From positions 5,961,501-6,025,500 of the forward strand of contig NZ_WBOF01000001.1 in assembly GCF_009569385.1 (NCBI RefSeq): a DNA stretch of 64,000 nt, read 5' to 3'. The stretch's first letter is position 1. The number at the start of each line of letters is the position of its first letter. The stretch comes from Streptomyces kaniharaensis (GTDB taxonomy: Bacteria > Actinomycetota > Actinomycetes > Streptomycetales > Streptomycetaceae). This document shows positions 25,514 through 35,143 of the stretch, one piece after another. The position numbers and the translations under genes are program-made. The notes beneath the pieces were generated by a model. The model worked only from the letters and a program-made list of their open reading frames with translations. It did not search any database and was not told the DNA's origin.

Positions 25514-27861
25514 CGGGCCGTGTCCCGGGCGCGCAGACCGTGCCGGTCGAGCAGTCGGTTCACGTGGTCCTCCAGGGTGCGGGCACGGGCCAGGTCCAGC
25601 GGGTCGGCCGAGGTGCGCAGCAGCGAGCGGGCCGAGCCGCGGCGGCCGCGCCGGGCCAGCAGGCGCTCGGCGATCCGCTCGCGCTCGCGGGGCGGGAAGT
25701 AGGCGAAGGCCTGCCGCAGGGCGGGCAGGGCGGCGAGGAAGTCGCCGTCGGTCATGGCGGTGAGGATGTCGTCGAGCTCGTCCGGCAACGAGCCACCGGA
25801 GTCGTCGCCCTGGCCCGTGACCTCGTCCCGGGCCAGGGCGAACAGCCCGGCCAGCCAGTCGCCGAACTCCCGCGGGTCCGCCGCCGCGAGCGACCGCGCT
25901 CGGTCGGCGGCCTCACCGTGGCCGTGGCCGAGGGACCAGCGCAGCCCGAGGGCGGCTCCGCGCAGGTCGGGCGGGGCGGCGGGGTCGGCGGCGATCCGGC
26001 GGGCCGCGTCGACGGCGGCCGCGCGGGGGAGGGTCAGCAGGCCGTCCGCGTGCCGGAGCGCGTCCCGGGCGACGGCCATCGCCCGCAGCCGTCCGGGGTC
26101 GACGCCGCTGCCGCCGTGCAGTCCCTCGGCGAGCCAGAAGACGCGGTCGACGGCCGCGTCCACGACCTCGGTGAGCAACGGGTCGCCCGCCATGCCGTAG
26201 ACGCGGTCGTGCCGCCACAGGTGCAGGGCGGTGGCCAGCACCTCGCCCGTCGGGCCGAGGGCGGCGATGGTGCGGGCACGGGAGGCGAGCGCGGCCAGCA
26301 GTTCGGCGGAGAGGGCGTTCGCCCCGCACAGGACGGCGTCGAAGAGGACCCGGGAGAGCTCGTCAGGTGCGGTGCTCGTGGTGCCGGACGCTGCCGTCGC
26401 GGCGCGTGCCCGCTCGGCGAGGGCGACGGAGGCGGCCTCGTCCAGCCGTGCGCCGTACGCGCCCGCCTCGATCAGCGCCGCCTCGCGGCCGTAGGCCGGG
26501 CCGGGCTCCCAGTGTTGGGTGAAGGTCGGGTCCGCCCCGGCCGTCGGGCCGGAGCTGCGGGCGTGGCCCGGGATGCCGAGGATCCGCAGCCGGTGCAGCA
26601 CCTGACTGCGCAGCAGCCCGTCCGGGTCGGTCAGGTCGGCCGTCGCCGCGCGACCGGGCACGACGCCGCACCGCTCCAACTGGGCCTCGACGTCGTGCAC
26701 CAGCGGTGGTGCGGGCGTGGCCGGATGCAGGCGGCCGACCCGGTCGCCGGTGCTCGCCGCCACCATCTCGACCACCGCGGGATCGGTGCGGGGCGCGAGG
26801 GTGCCGCCTCCGCTCCACGGGAGCGGCTGCTCCAGCGCCTCGCTGATCAGCGCACTCGCGAGGCCGTCGAGCACGTCGGTGCGGGCCGGTACGGGGTGGC
26901 CGCGCATCGCCGCGAGGCCTTCGGTGAGGCTCCGGGCGGCGATCAGGTCGGCCGTCGAGACCGGGACGTGCCGGGCGCGCAGCCGCCGGACGAGTTGCTC
27001 CGACAGCGCGTCAGCGGCCGCCGACGGCCCGCGTTCCCATAGGAGTTGGTAGTAGCCGGGCGAGGGCATGCCGGACTGGTAGCCGGCGAAGGCGTCCAAC
27101 TGGCGGAAGGAGTACGGCACCAGGTAGCTGCCGCCCAGTGCCCCGTCCGGCGGTTCCGGCACGGCCGGCCACTCCTCGGCGGGGCCGGCCCCGGCGGCCC
27201 GCGCGCGGAGGGCGGGCGTGTGGAAGCCGCCGGTCACCACGAGGACCGGCCGCCCGCCGGCCCGGGCGAGTGCGGCGCGGATCCACCGGGCCATGTACTC
27301 CTCCCGCGCCCGGTCACCCGGTTCGGCCTCGGTGTCTCCGCGGACCAGGTCGAAGTAGGCGTCCAGCCGCTCCGGCAGGCCCTCCGGGTCGGCGACCTCG
27401 ACGAGCCGGTCCCAGAGGGCGTCCACGGAGTCGGTGCCGAAACGCCGGCACAGCCGCCGCGTCGCCTCCGCGTACCGGGCCTCGGCGTCGGCGAAGCGGT
27501 TGGCCAACGGCACGGCCCGCTCGACGAACGCCGGGTGCCAGGCCGGCAGGTCGATGAAGCGCACCTGCGCGCCGACCGCCTGACCGCGGGTGAGGGCGAC
27601 CCACTCCGGGGAGTGGTCGCACAGCGGCGTCCAGGACGTCGCGGTGCGCTCCTCGTCGCGGTAGTGGCTGAACACGGCGATCGGCAGCTCGTGGCCGAGC
27701 AGCAGTTCGTCGAGCCGGGGGTTCAGGTCGGCCGGGCCCTCCACCAGCACGTAGGCCGGGCGGAGCGCCTCGACGGTGTCCGCCACCAGCCGCGCGCAGG
27801 CCGGCGAGTGGTGGCGGACCCCGATGAACACGGCCGAGCCGGTGGGGAGTTCGGTGGTCAT
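25510..27861 (-). CDS. DUF5682 protein (YehM-like)
   Basis: A 783-aa protein starting at ATG 27861, whose A is shared with the MoxR stop (TGATG), and overlapping the VWA gene by 4 bp. The N-terminus FIGVRHHSPACARLVADTVEALRPAYVLVEGPADLN is the signature of DUF5682, recalling TraB/ChaN-like Tiki folds that begin with a histidine-rich GxxHxS loop and a VEGP strand. The sequence VVTGGFHTPALR near residue 225 supplies a further histidine. These residues could form a metal or catalytic site; that is inference. The C-terminal half is helical. E. coli YehM (about 759 aa) occupies the same position in its operon. Biochemical role unknown. Confidence 0.85.
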   Translation of the reverse strand: MTTELPTGSAVFIGVRHHSPACARLVADTVEALRPAYVLVEGPADLNPRLDELLLGHELPIAVFSHYRDEERTATSWTPLCDHSPEWVALTRGQAVGAQVRFIDLPAWHPAFVERAVPLANRFADAEARYAEATRRLCRRFGTDSVDALWDRLVEVADPEGLPERLDAYFDLVRGDTEAEPGDRAREEYMARWIRAALARAGGRPVLVVTGGFHTPALRARAAGAGPAEEWPAVPEPPDGALGGSYLVPYSFRQLDAFAGYQSGMPSPGYYQLLWERGPSAAADALSEQLVRRLRARHVPVSTADLIAARSLTEGLAAMRGHPVPARTDVLDGLASALISEALEQPLPWSGGGTLAPRTDPAVVEMVAASTGDRVGRLHPATPAPPLVHDVEAQLERCGVVPGRAATADLTDPDGLLRSQVLHRLRILGIPGHARSSGPTAGADPTFTQHWEPGPAYGREAALIEAGAYGARLDEAASVALAERARAATAASGTTSTAPDELSRVLFDAVLCGANALSAELLAALASRARTIAALGPTGEVLATALHLWRHDRVYGMAGDPLLTEVVDAAVDRVFWLAEGLHGGSGVDPGRLRAMAVARDALRHADGLLTLPRAAAVDAARRIAADPAAPPDLRGAALGLRWSLGHGHGEAADRARSLAAADPREFGDWLAGLFALARDEVTGQGDDSGGSLPDELDDILTAMTDGDFLAALPALRQAFAYFPPRERERIAERLLARRGRRGSARSLLRTSADPLDLARARTLEDHVNRLLDRHGLRARDTAR

Positions 27862-28946
27862 CAGTCCGCCAGCAGGTGTCGCGCCTCGTGGAGGGCCTGC
27901 CACTGCGTGCCGCGACGGCGGGCCGCCTGCTGCTCCAGGAACCGGCGCAGCCGGGCGAGGTCCTCCGGGCTGTCCTTGGCCGCCGTACCGGCCAGGCAGG
28001 TGACGACGTCCGCGGCGTTGCCTGGCTCCCCGCGCAGGAACCACCCGCGCACGCCGACCGCGTGTGCGACCGACACCGCCTCCGCCGTGCTCATCACGGC
28101 GGAGACCCGCTCGCCGGAGGCCCGTTCGCCGCGCAGCTCGCGGAACGTGCCGACCAGCACCTCCAGCACGTCGCGCTCCGGCGGCGCCTCGACGCCGGAG
28201 CGGCGCAGCAGCGCACTCGCCTCGGCCTCGACCAGGGCGAGCTCGGTGTCGAAGTCCGCGATCGGGAAGACCGTCTCGAAGTTGAACCGGCGCTTGAGGG
28301 CCGCGCTCATCTCGTTGACGCCGCGGTCCCGGGTGTTGGCGGTGGCGATGACGTTGAACCCGGCGCGGGCGAAGACCATGCCCTCCGGGCCGTCCAACTC
28401 CGGTACGGCCAGTACCCGTTCGGAGAGCAGCGAGAGCAGGCAGTCCTGCACCTCCAGCGGGCAGCGGGTGATCTCCTCGAAGCGGACGATCCGGCCCTCG
28501 GCCATGCCGCGCAGCATCGGCGCCGGCACCAGGGAGCGCTCGGAGGGCCCCTCGGAGACGAGCAGCGCGTAGTTCCAGGAGTACTTGATCTGGTCCTCGG
28601 TCGTGGCCGCGCCGCCCTGGACGGTCAGCGTCGACGTGCCGCTGACCGCCGCCGCGATGAGCTCGGACAGCAGCGACTTGGCCGTGCCGGGTTCGCCGAC
28701 CAGCATCAGGCCGCGGCTGGTCGCCAGCGTCACCAGTGCCCGCTCGACCAGGGCGGCGTTGCCGACGAACTTGCGGCTGATCCCGGCGTCCTCGTCCCCG
28801 ACGACGAACCGGCGCGCGGCCCGCACGCTCAGCTGCCAGCCGGGCGGGCGCGGGGCGTCGTCCGAGGCCCGCAGGGCGGCGAGTTCGTCCGCGTAGCGGA
28901 CCTCGGCGGGCGGGCGCTGGAGCGTGGTCTCCTCGACGGCGGTCAC
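27861..28946 (-). CDS. MoxR-family AAA+ ATPase (YehL-like)
   Basis: A 361-aa AAA+ protein beginning at a GTG that overlaps the DUF4132 stop (GTGA). Walker A GEPGTAKS is at residues 84-91, the Walker B strand IVRFEEI at about 153-159, and sensor 1 around Asn204 in IATANTRDRG. The NEMSAALKRRFNFE block carries the arginine finger. MoxR ATPases act as chaperones with VWA partners. The length equals that of E. coli YehL. It is the second gene of the operon, and its TGA shares an A with the next ATG. It likely powers the complex formed by the operon's products. Confidence 0.93.
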   Translation of the reverse strand: MTAVEETTLQRPPAEVRYADELAALRASDDAPRPPGWQLSVRAARRFVVGDEDAGISRKFVGNAALVERALVTLATSRGLMLVGEPGTAKSLLSELIAAAVSGTSTLTVQGGAATTEDQIKYSWNYALLVSEGPSERSLVPAPMLRGMAEGRIVRFEEITRCPLEVQDCLLSLLSERVLAVPELDGPEGMVFARAGFNVIATANTRDRGVNEMSAALKRRFNFETVFPIADFDTELALVEAEASALLRRSGVEAPPERDVLEVLVGTFRELRGERASGERVSAVMSTAEAVSVAHAVGVRGWFLRGEPGNAADVVTCLAGTAAKDSPEDLARLRRFLEQQAARRRGTQWQALHEARHLLAD

Positions 28947-31900
28947 TTGGCCGTCACCTCCTCCAGGTCGACGAGCAGTTCGGAGGCGAGGACGGGGTCG
29001 AGCTCGCCGAAGGTCATCGGGTACCGAGCGCTCCGGCGCCAGAAGTCGCCCGGCACCGGGGCCAGCCAGACCGTCTCGAAGGTCTGGTCGGGGAATATGT
29101 CGAGCACGCCGACCGCGATGCCCTCGTTGAGCGCGATGACCAGGTAGCAGCCGTCGGTGAGCTTCTTGGAGAACCAGCGCTCGATACCGGCGTCCTGCGG
29201 AGTCCCGCGCTCCCAGCCCCGCTTGGTCAGGCCGAGCAGGCGGCCCACCGGCACGGTGCAGCCCTCGAAGCGGTGCAGGTGGCTGACGGCGGCCTCCTCC
29301 GGCGTCACCCGCCGAACCGCGCGGCCGAGTTGCGGGAAGGGCTGCAGGATCTCGTAGTCGGCGAAGAGCTCCGACCACGCCGTCACGGCCTCACCGAGGT
29401 GCAGCGGGTGGGCGAGCCGGACGGTCCCGTCCTCGGGGAGGGTGAACTCGTCATCGTCGACGTCGGCGAAGGTGCGGTCCTCGGCGACGCGGAAGGCGGT
29501 GGTCGCACCGTCCGCGTCGTCCGCGAGCCAGACCAGCCGCCGGACGAGGTGCCAGACCAGCGGGTGCTGGAGGAACAGCTCGCGGAACTCCGCCGCGGTC
29601 CAGCCGCGCCCGGCGACCATGGCCGCCTCCAGACGGCGTATCTGGTCGGAGGCGATCGTGCGGACGTCCTTCTTCAGCGCGACGAAGCGCTTGCGCTCGG
29701 CCGGGGCGAGCTCCTGGTCGTCCTTGACGCCCGGGGTGGGCAGGTCCTTGCGCCGCTTGCCGTCGGCGTCCAGGACGAAGGGGCGCAGCTGCTCGTCGAA
29801 GCCGACGGTGAAGTGGCGCGGGCCGTAGTCGACGACCGTGGTGCCGTCCGCGTCGAGCCCGAGGTCGGGGACGAGGCGGTCGGACAGCTGCTCGCCGGTG
29901 AGGCCCAGGCCCTCCGCGACCTCGGCGATCTTGTCGTGGGCGCGCTCCTTGAGCGCCTTGAACTTCACCCGCTGGGCGATGCCGTGCAGGTGCAGCAGGG
30001 CGACGTCGCTGCCGATCGCGGCCAGGACGCCCAGGCCCTCGACGGCGCGGTGGTGCGCGCCCTGCCCGGGCCAGTCGCGCAGGATCGGGGTGAGCCGGCG
30101 GACCGTCTCGTCGTCCCCGAGGAAGCCGAGCGCGGACAGCGTCCAGCTCTCCTTGGCGGGCATGGCGGCCTGCCGCCACTCCTCGAACAGCGCCCAGGCG
30201 AAGGCGGCCAGTGAGTCGGCGCGGCAGACGTCGACGGCGGCGGCGAGCCCGGGGTACGGATCGCCGGGCTTCGACAGGGCGAGCATCATCAGCACGTGCC
30301 GGGCCGACTCCTCCGGCAGCGCCCCGCCCTCGGTCAGCAGCAGCTGCGGCAGCACGGCGGGCTGCACCCAGGCGGGCAGCACGGGCATCCTGGCGGGCAG
30401 GGCGTTCTCCAGCGGATCGGCGGCCAGTGCGTCCGCGACGATCTCCGCTGCTTCCTTGCCGTAGCGGTCGGTCACGGCGGCCAGCAGCGCCTCCGCGCCC
30501 TCGGCGGAAGCGACCAGGCGCAGCGCCTGCTCGGCGGCGTTGCGGTCCCGGCCGACCGGGCCGACCGCGTCGGGGACGAGCAGCAGACCGGCCGGTATGC
30601 CGTGCCGGGCGAACCACGAACGGGCGGTCGTCTGCAGCGACTTGAGCCGGGCCATGCCGTCGGCCATGATCCGCGCCACCGGGACGTCGAGGTACGGCAT
30701 CAACAGCTCCGCGTGGGCGCCCGGCTTGGCCTGCGCGACCGACACCACCGCCGGCAGCGCGGCCAGGCCGTACTTGGCGACGACGGGGCTCAGGATCTCG
30801 CGACCGCAGTACACGTCGGTGGGCCGCCAGGCCTGGACGAAGGGGGTGAGCAGCTCCTCGGGGCCCTGCATCACCAGCCGGGCCGCGTACCAGAGGCCGC
30901 CGTACTCGTTGCCCAGGACTCGGGCCGCCTCCGCCTCCCAGTCCATCGGCTCCGAGAACGGCCACCCCGTGTAGTCGTCCTCCCGGGCCGCCCAGCGCTC
31001 GCGCTCGCCGGAACGCCACATCAGCTGCGGCTCGTCCTCCGGCCGCGGGAGGTCGAGTACGCGCGGCTTGCGGGCCGTGCGCTTGCGCGTCCACGGCGGC
31101 GAGACCAGCACCGGCGGCAGCGCCTCCGGCGCGGCGTCGGCGACGCGCTCCCGGACACCGTCCAGCGAGCGGACCAACTCGGCCGTGGATTCGTCGACTT
31201 GGGCCAGCAGTTCGGGCAGGATGGCCCGGTTCATCAGGACGTGGGTGGTGAGGAGCTGCCGCGCGGCCGTCGCGTTCTTGCCCTCCCGGGACGCCGCGGC
31301 GGCGAGCAGCCGGGTGGCCCGGACGGGGTAGCGCTGCATGGCCTCCTGGAGGGCGGGCCGGGTGTGCTTGTCGTCCAGCCGGGCGAGCAGCAGACGGAAG
31401 GCGTCGTCGGTCGGGAACTGCGCCACCGCCGAGGTGATGCTCCGCACGCCGTCGGAGCCGTAGACGCGCTCGATCGCCTCGCCGAGGAACGGCACACAGG
31501 CCGTCCCGAGGACGTCGGCGAGGGAGGCGATGAGCTCCGTCGTCCAGCTGTTCCAGGGAAGCCTCGGGGCCGGGCCGAGGCGCTCCACCTGGGCCGGGTC
31601 GTCGAGCGCGTACATCAGCAGCGACCGCAGCACGTCCCCGCCGTCGCCGTACCCGGGTTCGTCGTCGATGCAGTCGTCGGCCCACCCCGGCGTGCCCGGC
31701 ACGAGGTAGGCCGCCATGACCCGGCGGCGCGGGGTGGTGCGGCACTCCGCGAGCGCGGCGACGGCCTCCTCGTACGTCGCGTCGTCTGCCGCGGCGAGCA
31801 GCTCCCGCACCAGCTTCGAGGCCAGGAAGCCGATGTGCCGGGGGACCGACTCCGTCGGGCCCCGGAACCGCAGCCGCGGCTCGGTCCGGACGGAGTTGCG

Positions 31901-32545
31901 CTCCTGCCAGCCCACCTCGACCTCGAGCAGCTCCACCACCGCGCGGGCGGCGAACGCGAGCCCGTGCCGCGTCACCCAGGCGTCGGGGTACGGCGAGTCC
32001 TCACGCTTGTCGGAGTACCACGCGGTCGGCAGCAGCCCGCTCAGCACGGCGGCACCGACCGGATCGGCCTCTCCGGCGAGGTAGGCGCGGGCGGCCCGGA
32101 CCAGCGCCGGGTCGGCGTGCCGGTCCGTCAGCACCTGTTCGATCCAGTCCCGCTCGGACGCGATGCGCCGCTCCTCCTGCTCGCCGGCCTCCGGCCGCGG
32201 CGGTGTCACGGCGCGCACCCTGCCGCCCCGGCGCGGCCGGACCAGCTTCCGCCAGGCGGCGGGCAGGACGAAGGTGTCCTCGTCCGGCAGGCCGGCGGGC
32301 TCGGGCTCCGGCTGAGGGGCCGTCGCGATGACCGCGCCTGACGCGACCTCGACGTAGCCCTTGCGCTCCTTCTCCGCCACCAGCTTGTCGAACTGCGCCC
32401 GCGCCGCGTCGTCGGAGCCCAGCTCCTTCAGCTGCAGGCGCCCCTCGGCGCCGATGCGGCCGTAGCGCACGCGCACCGACGCGCCCTTGACCTCCGCCTC
32501 CCAGAACTTCGCGGACCCGTCACCGACGAACTCCCAGCGCCGCAC
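28943..32545 (-). CDS. WGR and DUF4132 giant protein (YehI/MolR-like)
   Basis: A 1200-aa protein and first gene of the operon. The N-terminal 60 residues are a WGR domain: WEFVGDGSAKFWEAEV, VRYGRIGAEGRLQLKE, FDKLVAEKERKGY. WGR domains bind DNA or nicked DNA ends in PARP proteins. The rest is helical repeat-like sequence (HEAT-like stretches at 300-480) ending in the DUF4132 domain (VSHLHRFEGCTVPVGRLLGLTKRGWERGTP region and a DIFPDQTFETVWL strand). E. coli YehI/MolR proteins of about 1210 aa have the same design. I chose GTG 32545 because AGGAG lies 5 bp upstream; an ATG at 32560 is possible. The 4-bp overlap with the MoxR gene shows coupling. Confidence 0.92.
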   Translation of the reverse strand: MRRWEFVGDGSAKFWEAEVKGASVRVRYGRIGAEGRLQLKELGSDDAARAQFDKLVAEKERKGYVEVASGAVIATAPQPEPEPAGLPDEDTFVLPAAWRKLVRPRRGGRVRAVTPPRPEAGEQEERRIASERDWIEQVLTDRHADPALVRAARAYLAGEADPVGAAVLSGLLPTAWYSDKREDSPYPDAWVTRHGLAFAARAVVELLEVEVGWQERNSVRTEPRLRFRGPTESVPRHIGFLASKLVRELLAAADDATYEEAVAALAECRTTPRRRVMAAYLVPGTPGWADDCIDDEPGYGDGGDVLRSLLMYALDDPAQVERLGPAPRLPWNSWTTELIASLADVLGTACVPFLGEAIERVYGSDGVRSITSAVAQFPTDDAFRLLLARLDDKHTRPALQEAMQRYPVRATRLLAAAASREGKNATAARQLLTTHVLMNRAILPELLAQVDESTAELVRSLDGVRERVADAAPEALPPVLVSPPWTRKRTARKPRVLDLPRPEDEPQLMWRSGERERWAAREDDYTGWPFSEPMDWEAEAARVLGNEYGGLWYAARLVMQGPEELLTPFVQAWRPTDVYCGREILSPVVAKYGLAALPAVVSVAQAKPGAHAELLMPYLDVPVARIMADGMARLKSLQTTARSWFARHGIPAGLLLVPDAVGPVGRDRNAAEQALRLVASAEGAEALLAAVTDRYGKEAAEIVADALAADPLENALPARMPVLPAWVQPAVLPQLLLTEGGALPEESARHVLMMLALSKPGDPYPGLAAAVDVCRADSLAAFAWALFEEWRQAAMPAKESWTLSALGFLGDDETVRRLTPILRDWPGQGAHHRAVEGLGVLAAIGSDVALLHLHGIAQRVKFKALKERAHDKIAEVAEGLGLTGEQLSDRLVPDLGLDADGTTVVDYGPRHFTVGFDEQLRPFVLDADGKRRKDLPTPGVKDDQELAPAERKRFVALKKDVRTIASDQIRRLEAAMVAGRGWTAAEFRELFLQHPLVWHLVRRLVWLADDADGATTAFRVAEDRTFADVDDDEFTLPEDGTVRLAHPLHLGEAVTAWSELFADYEILQPFPQLGRAVRRVTPEEAAVSHLHRFEGCTVPVGRLLGLTKRGWERGTPQDAGIERWFSKKLTDGCYLVIALNEGIAVGVLDIFPDQTFETVWLAPVPGDFWRRSARYPMTFGELDPVLASELLVDLEEVTAK

Positions 32546-32656
32546 AGCCTCTCCTCGCATGCCGTGGCCAGCCACCGGGTGACTCGTCCATCCGGTGATC
32601 AACAGGCGAAACCCTAGCGATCACCACCGACAAATCCGGCACGGCCCCCGGGGAGG

Positions 32657-33148
32657 TCAGCGCGGGGGTGCGAGGTACCGGCGGCCCGGTATCTGCTCGA
32701 AGATCAGGTTGGTCCGGGTCTGGGCCACCGCGGGGTGGGTGGTGAGGTGGTCGACGACGAAGTCGCGGAGGGCCTCGGGACCGGCGACGCCGACGTGGAG
32801 GAGGTAGTCGTCGGAGCCGGCCATGTGGAAGACGGCCAGGACGCCGGGCAGGTCGGGCGCGGTGCCGCGGAAGCTCTCGTTCTGCTCGCGGGTGTGGGCG
32901 CGGAGCCGGACGGAGATCATCGCCTGGAGCGGCAGGCCGATCGCGGCGGGGTCGACCTCGGCGCGGAAGGCGCGGATGATGCCACGCTCCTGGAGTGCGC
33001 GGACGCGGGCCAGGCAGGTGGAGGGGGCGATGCCCACCGTCTCGGCCAGGGCGTTGTTCGGGAGGCGAGCGTTGTCGGCCAGCGCGCGGATGATCGCCCG
33101 GTCCACGTCGTCGATGGGCGCCCTCCGGGCCTGCGGATTGTTCGGCAT
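32657..33148 (-). CDS. Lrp/AsnC-family transcriptional regulator
   Basis: A 163-aa protein. The N-terminal helix-turn-helix (DVDRAIIRALADNARLPNNALAETVGIAPSTCLARVRALQERGII) is followed by a RAM ligand-binding domain (about 75-150) containing VFHMAGSDDYLLHV. Lrp/AsnC proteins sense amino acids and form octamers. It diverges from the amino-acid decarboxylase gene with 156 bp between starts, so it most probably controls that gene in response to the decarboxylase substrate or a related amino acid. The intergenic region is AT-richer (around 33170-33230), as expected for Lrp-type sites. It follows the yeh-like operon head on the same strand but is separated by 111 bp. Confidence 0.92.
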   Translation of the reverse strand: MPNNPQARRAPIDDVDRAIIRALADNARLPNNALAETVGIAPSTCLARVRALQERGIIRAFRAEVDPAAIGLPLQAMISVRLRAHTREQNESFRGTAPDLPGVLAVFHMAGSDDYLLHVGVAGPEALRDFVVDHLTTHPAVAQTRTNLIFEQIPGRRYLAPPR

Positions 33149-33304
33149 ACCTGCCAGGATCCCATCCGTTTTCGTTGATGTGCAAGATTTGATCAGCTTC
33201 TGCCGAATTTTGTTCGAGCAAGCTTCCGTAAAGCGCCGGAAAGTTCCATCCTTTCCGCGAGCGGCGAACGCCCTCAGCCCCCCACCGCCTGGAGTGTCCG
33301 CACC

Positions 33305-34963
33305 ATGAGCCCGACCGCGTCCGCCACCTTCGCTCCGACGGCCACCGACCCGGGGCCGGAGCTGGACGGCGGTGACTTCGTGCTCCCCGCGGGCGGGCTG
33401 GACGACGAGCAGCGGCTGTGCGCGCTCGACACGGTGGACGAGTACCTGACGCGCAAGCGCAAGCACCTGGTCGGCTACCAGGCCACCCAGGACATGCAGG
33501 GCACCGCGCTCGACCTGGCCCGGTTCATGCCGAACAACATCAACAACCTCGGCGACCCGTTCCAGAGCGGCGGCTACAAGCCGAACACCAAGGTCATCGA
33601 GTGCGCCGTCCTCGACTACTACGCGACCCTGTGGAACGCGAAGCGCCCGCACGACCCCGCCGACCCCGAGTCGTACTGGGGCTACATGCTGTCCATGGGC
33701 TCGACCGAGGGCAACATGTACGCGCTCTGGAACGCCCGCGACTACCTGAGCGGCAAGGCGCTGATCCAGCCGCCGACGGCCCCGTTCGACGCCCTGCGCT
33801 ACGTCAAGGCCGCGCCCGACCGGAGCAACCCGAACGCCCACCACCCGGTGGCCTTCTACTCCGAGGACACCCACTACTCCTTCGCCAAGGCCGTCCGCGT
33901 GCTGGGCGTCGAGACCTTCCACGCCGTCGGCCTGGAGAAGTACGCGGACGAGTGCCCGCTGGTCGACCCGGTGACGGGGCGGCGCGAGTGGCCCACCGAG
34001 GTGCCGTCCCGCCCGGGCCCGTCGGGCCTGCCCTGGGACGGGCCGGGCGAGATAGACGTCGACGCGCTGGCGGCGCTGGTCGAGTTCTTCGCCGCCAAGG
34101 GGCACCCGATCTTCGTCAACCTCAACCTCGGCAGCACCTTCAAGGGCGCCCACGACAACGTGCGGGAGGTCTGCGAGCGCCTGCTGCCGATCTTCGAGCG
34201 GCACGGCCTGGTGCAGCGCGAGGTGGTGTACGGCACGGACCCGCAGACCGGCGAGCCGCTGGCCGACCTGCGCCGCGGCTTCTGGATCCACGTGGACGGC
34301 GCCCTCGGCGCCGGCTACGCGCCGTTCCTGCGGATGGCCTCGCAGGACCCGTCGTACGGCTGGACGCCGGAGACCGAGCTGCCGGAGTTCGACTTCGGGC
34401 TCACCCTGCCCACCGCCGAGTCCGGCGACGTCGACATGGTCTCCTCGATCGCCATGAGCGGCCACAAGTGGGCCGGCGCGCCGTGGCCCTGCGGCATCTA
34501 CATGACGAAGGTGAAGTACCAGATCTCGCCGCCGTCCCAGCCCGACTACACGGGCGCGCCCGACACCACCTTCGCCGGCTCCCGCAACGGCTTCTCCCCG
34601 CTCATCCTCTGGGACCACCTGTCCCGGTACTCCTACCAGGACCAGGTGGACCGGATCCGCACCGCCCAGGAGCTCGCCGACTACCTGGAGCGGCGCCTGC
34701 TGGCCATGGAGCAGGAGCTCGGCGTCGAGCTCTGGCCGGCGCGCACCCCGGGCGCCGTCACCGTGCGGTTCCGCAAGCCCAGCCCCGAGCTGGTGGCGAA
34801 GTGGTCGCTGTCCTCCCAGGACGTCCTGACGGTGCCGGGCGACGAGTCCACCCGCCGCAGCTACGTGCACGTCTTCGTGATGCCCTCGGTCGACCGCGCC
34901 AAGCTGGACGCCCTCCTCGCCGAACTCGCCGAGGACCCGGCCATCCGTGCGTACACCCCCTGA
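33305..34963 (+). CDS. PLP-dependent group II amino-acid decarboxylase
   Basis: A 552-aa pyridoxal-phosphate enzyme. The PLP lysine is Lys388 in MSGHKWAG, the ring-stacking histidine is probably His190 in EDTHYSFAK, and Asp331 in IHVDGALG binds the pyridine nitrogen. An MGSTEGNMYALWNARDYL block (residues 131-148) matches histidine/valine-decarboxylase-like members. No signal peptide. It converts an L-amino acid to an amine and CO2; the substrate is not readable by eye. The VlmD-type valine decarboxylase and histidine decarboxylase are the closest patterns I recall. The divergent Lrp/AsnC regulator fits control by a branched-chain or other amino acid. Confidence 0.88.
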   Translation: MSPTASATFAPTATDPGPELDGGDFVLPAGGLDDEQRLCALDTVDEYLTRKRKHLVGYQATQDMQGTALDLARFMPNNINNLGDPFQSGGYKPNTKVIECAVLDYYATLWNAKRPHDPADPESYWGYMLSMGSTEGNMYALWNARDYLSGKALIQPPTAPFDALRYVKAAPDRSNPNAHHPVAFYSEDTHYSFAKAVRVLGVETFHAVGLEKYADECPLVDPVTGRREWPTEVPSRPGPSGLPWDGPGEIDVDALAALVEFFAAKGHPIFVNLNLGSTFKGAHDNVREVCERLLPIFERHGLVQREVVYGTDPQTGEPLADLRRGFWIHVDGALGAGYAPFLRMASQDPSYGWTPETELPEFDFGLTLPTAESGDVDMVSSIAMSGHKWAGAPWPCGIYMTKVKYQISPPSQPDYTGAPDTTFAGSRNGFSPLILWDHLSRYSYQDQVDRIRTAQELADYLERRLLAMEQELGVELWPARTPGAVTVRFRKPSPELVAKWSLSSQDVLTVPGDESTRRSYVHVFVMPSVDRAKLDALLAELAEDPAIRAYTP

Positions 34964-35143
34964 CGGTCGCTGACCGGCCCGTGACGCGCAGCTGCCGACC
35001 CGGCCGCCGCGGTTCCGCTACGGTCCGGTAGCGTCACGGATCTCACATGCGCTCAGCCCCGGCCCGGCGCAGACGAATCCGGGCCGGACCGGCGGAGCGG
35101 TGAGCCCCACCTCACTGTGCACACGTCTACAGGGAGCTACATC

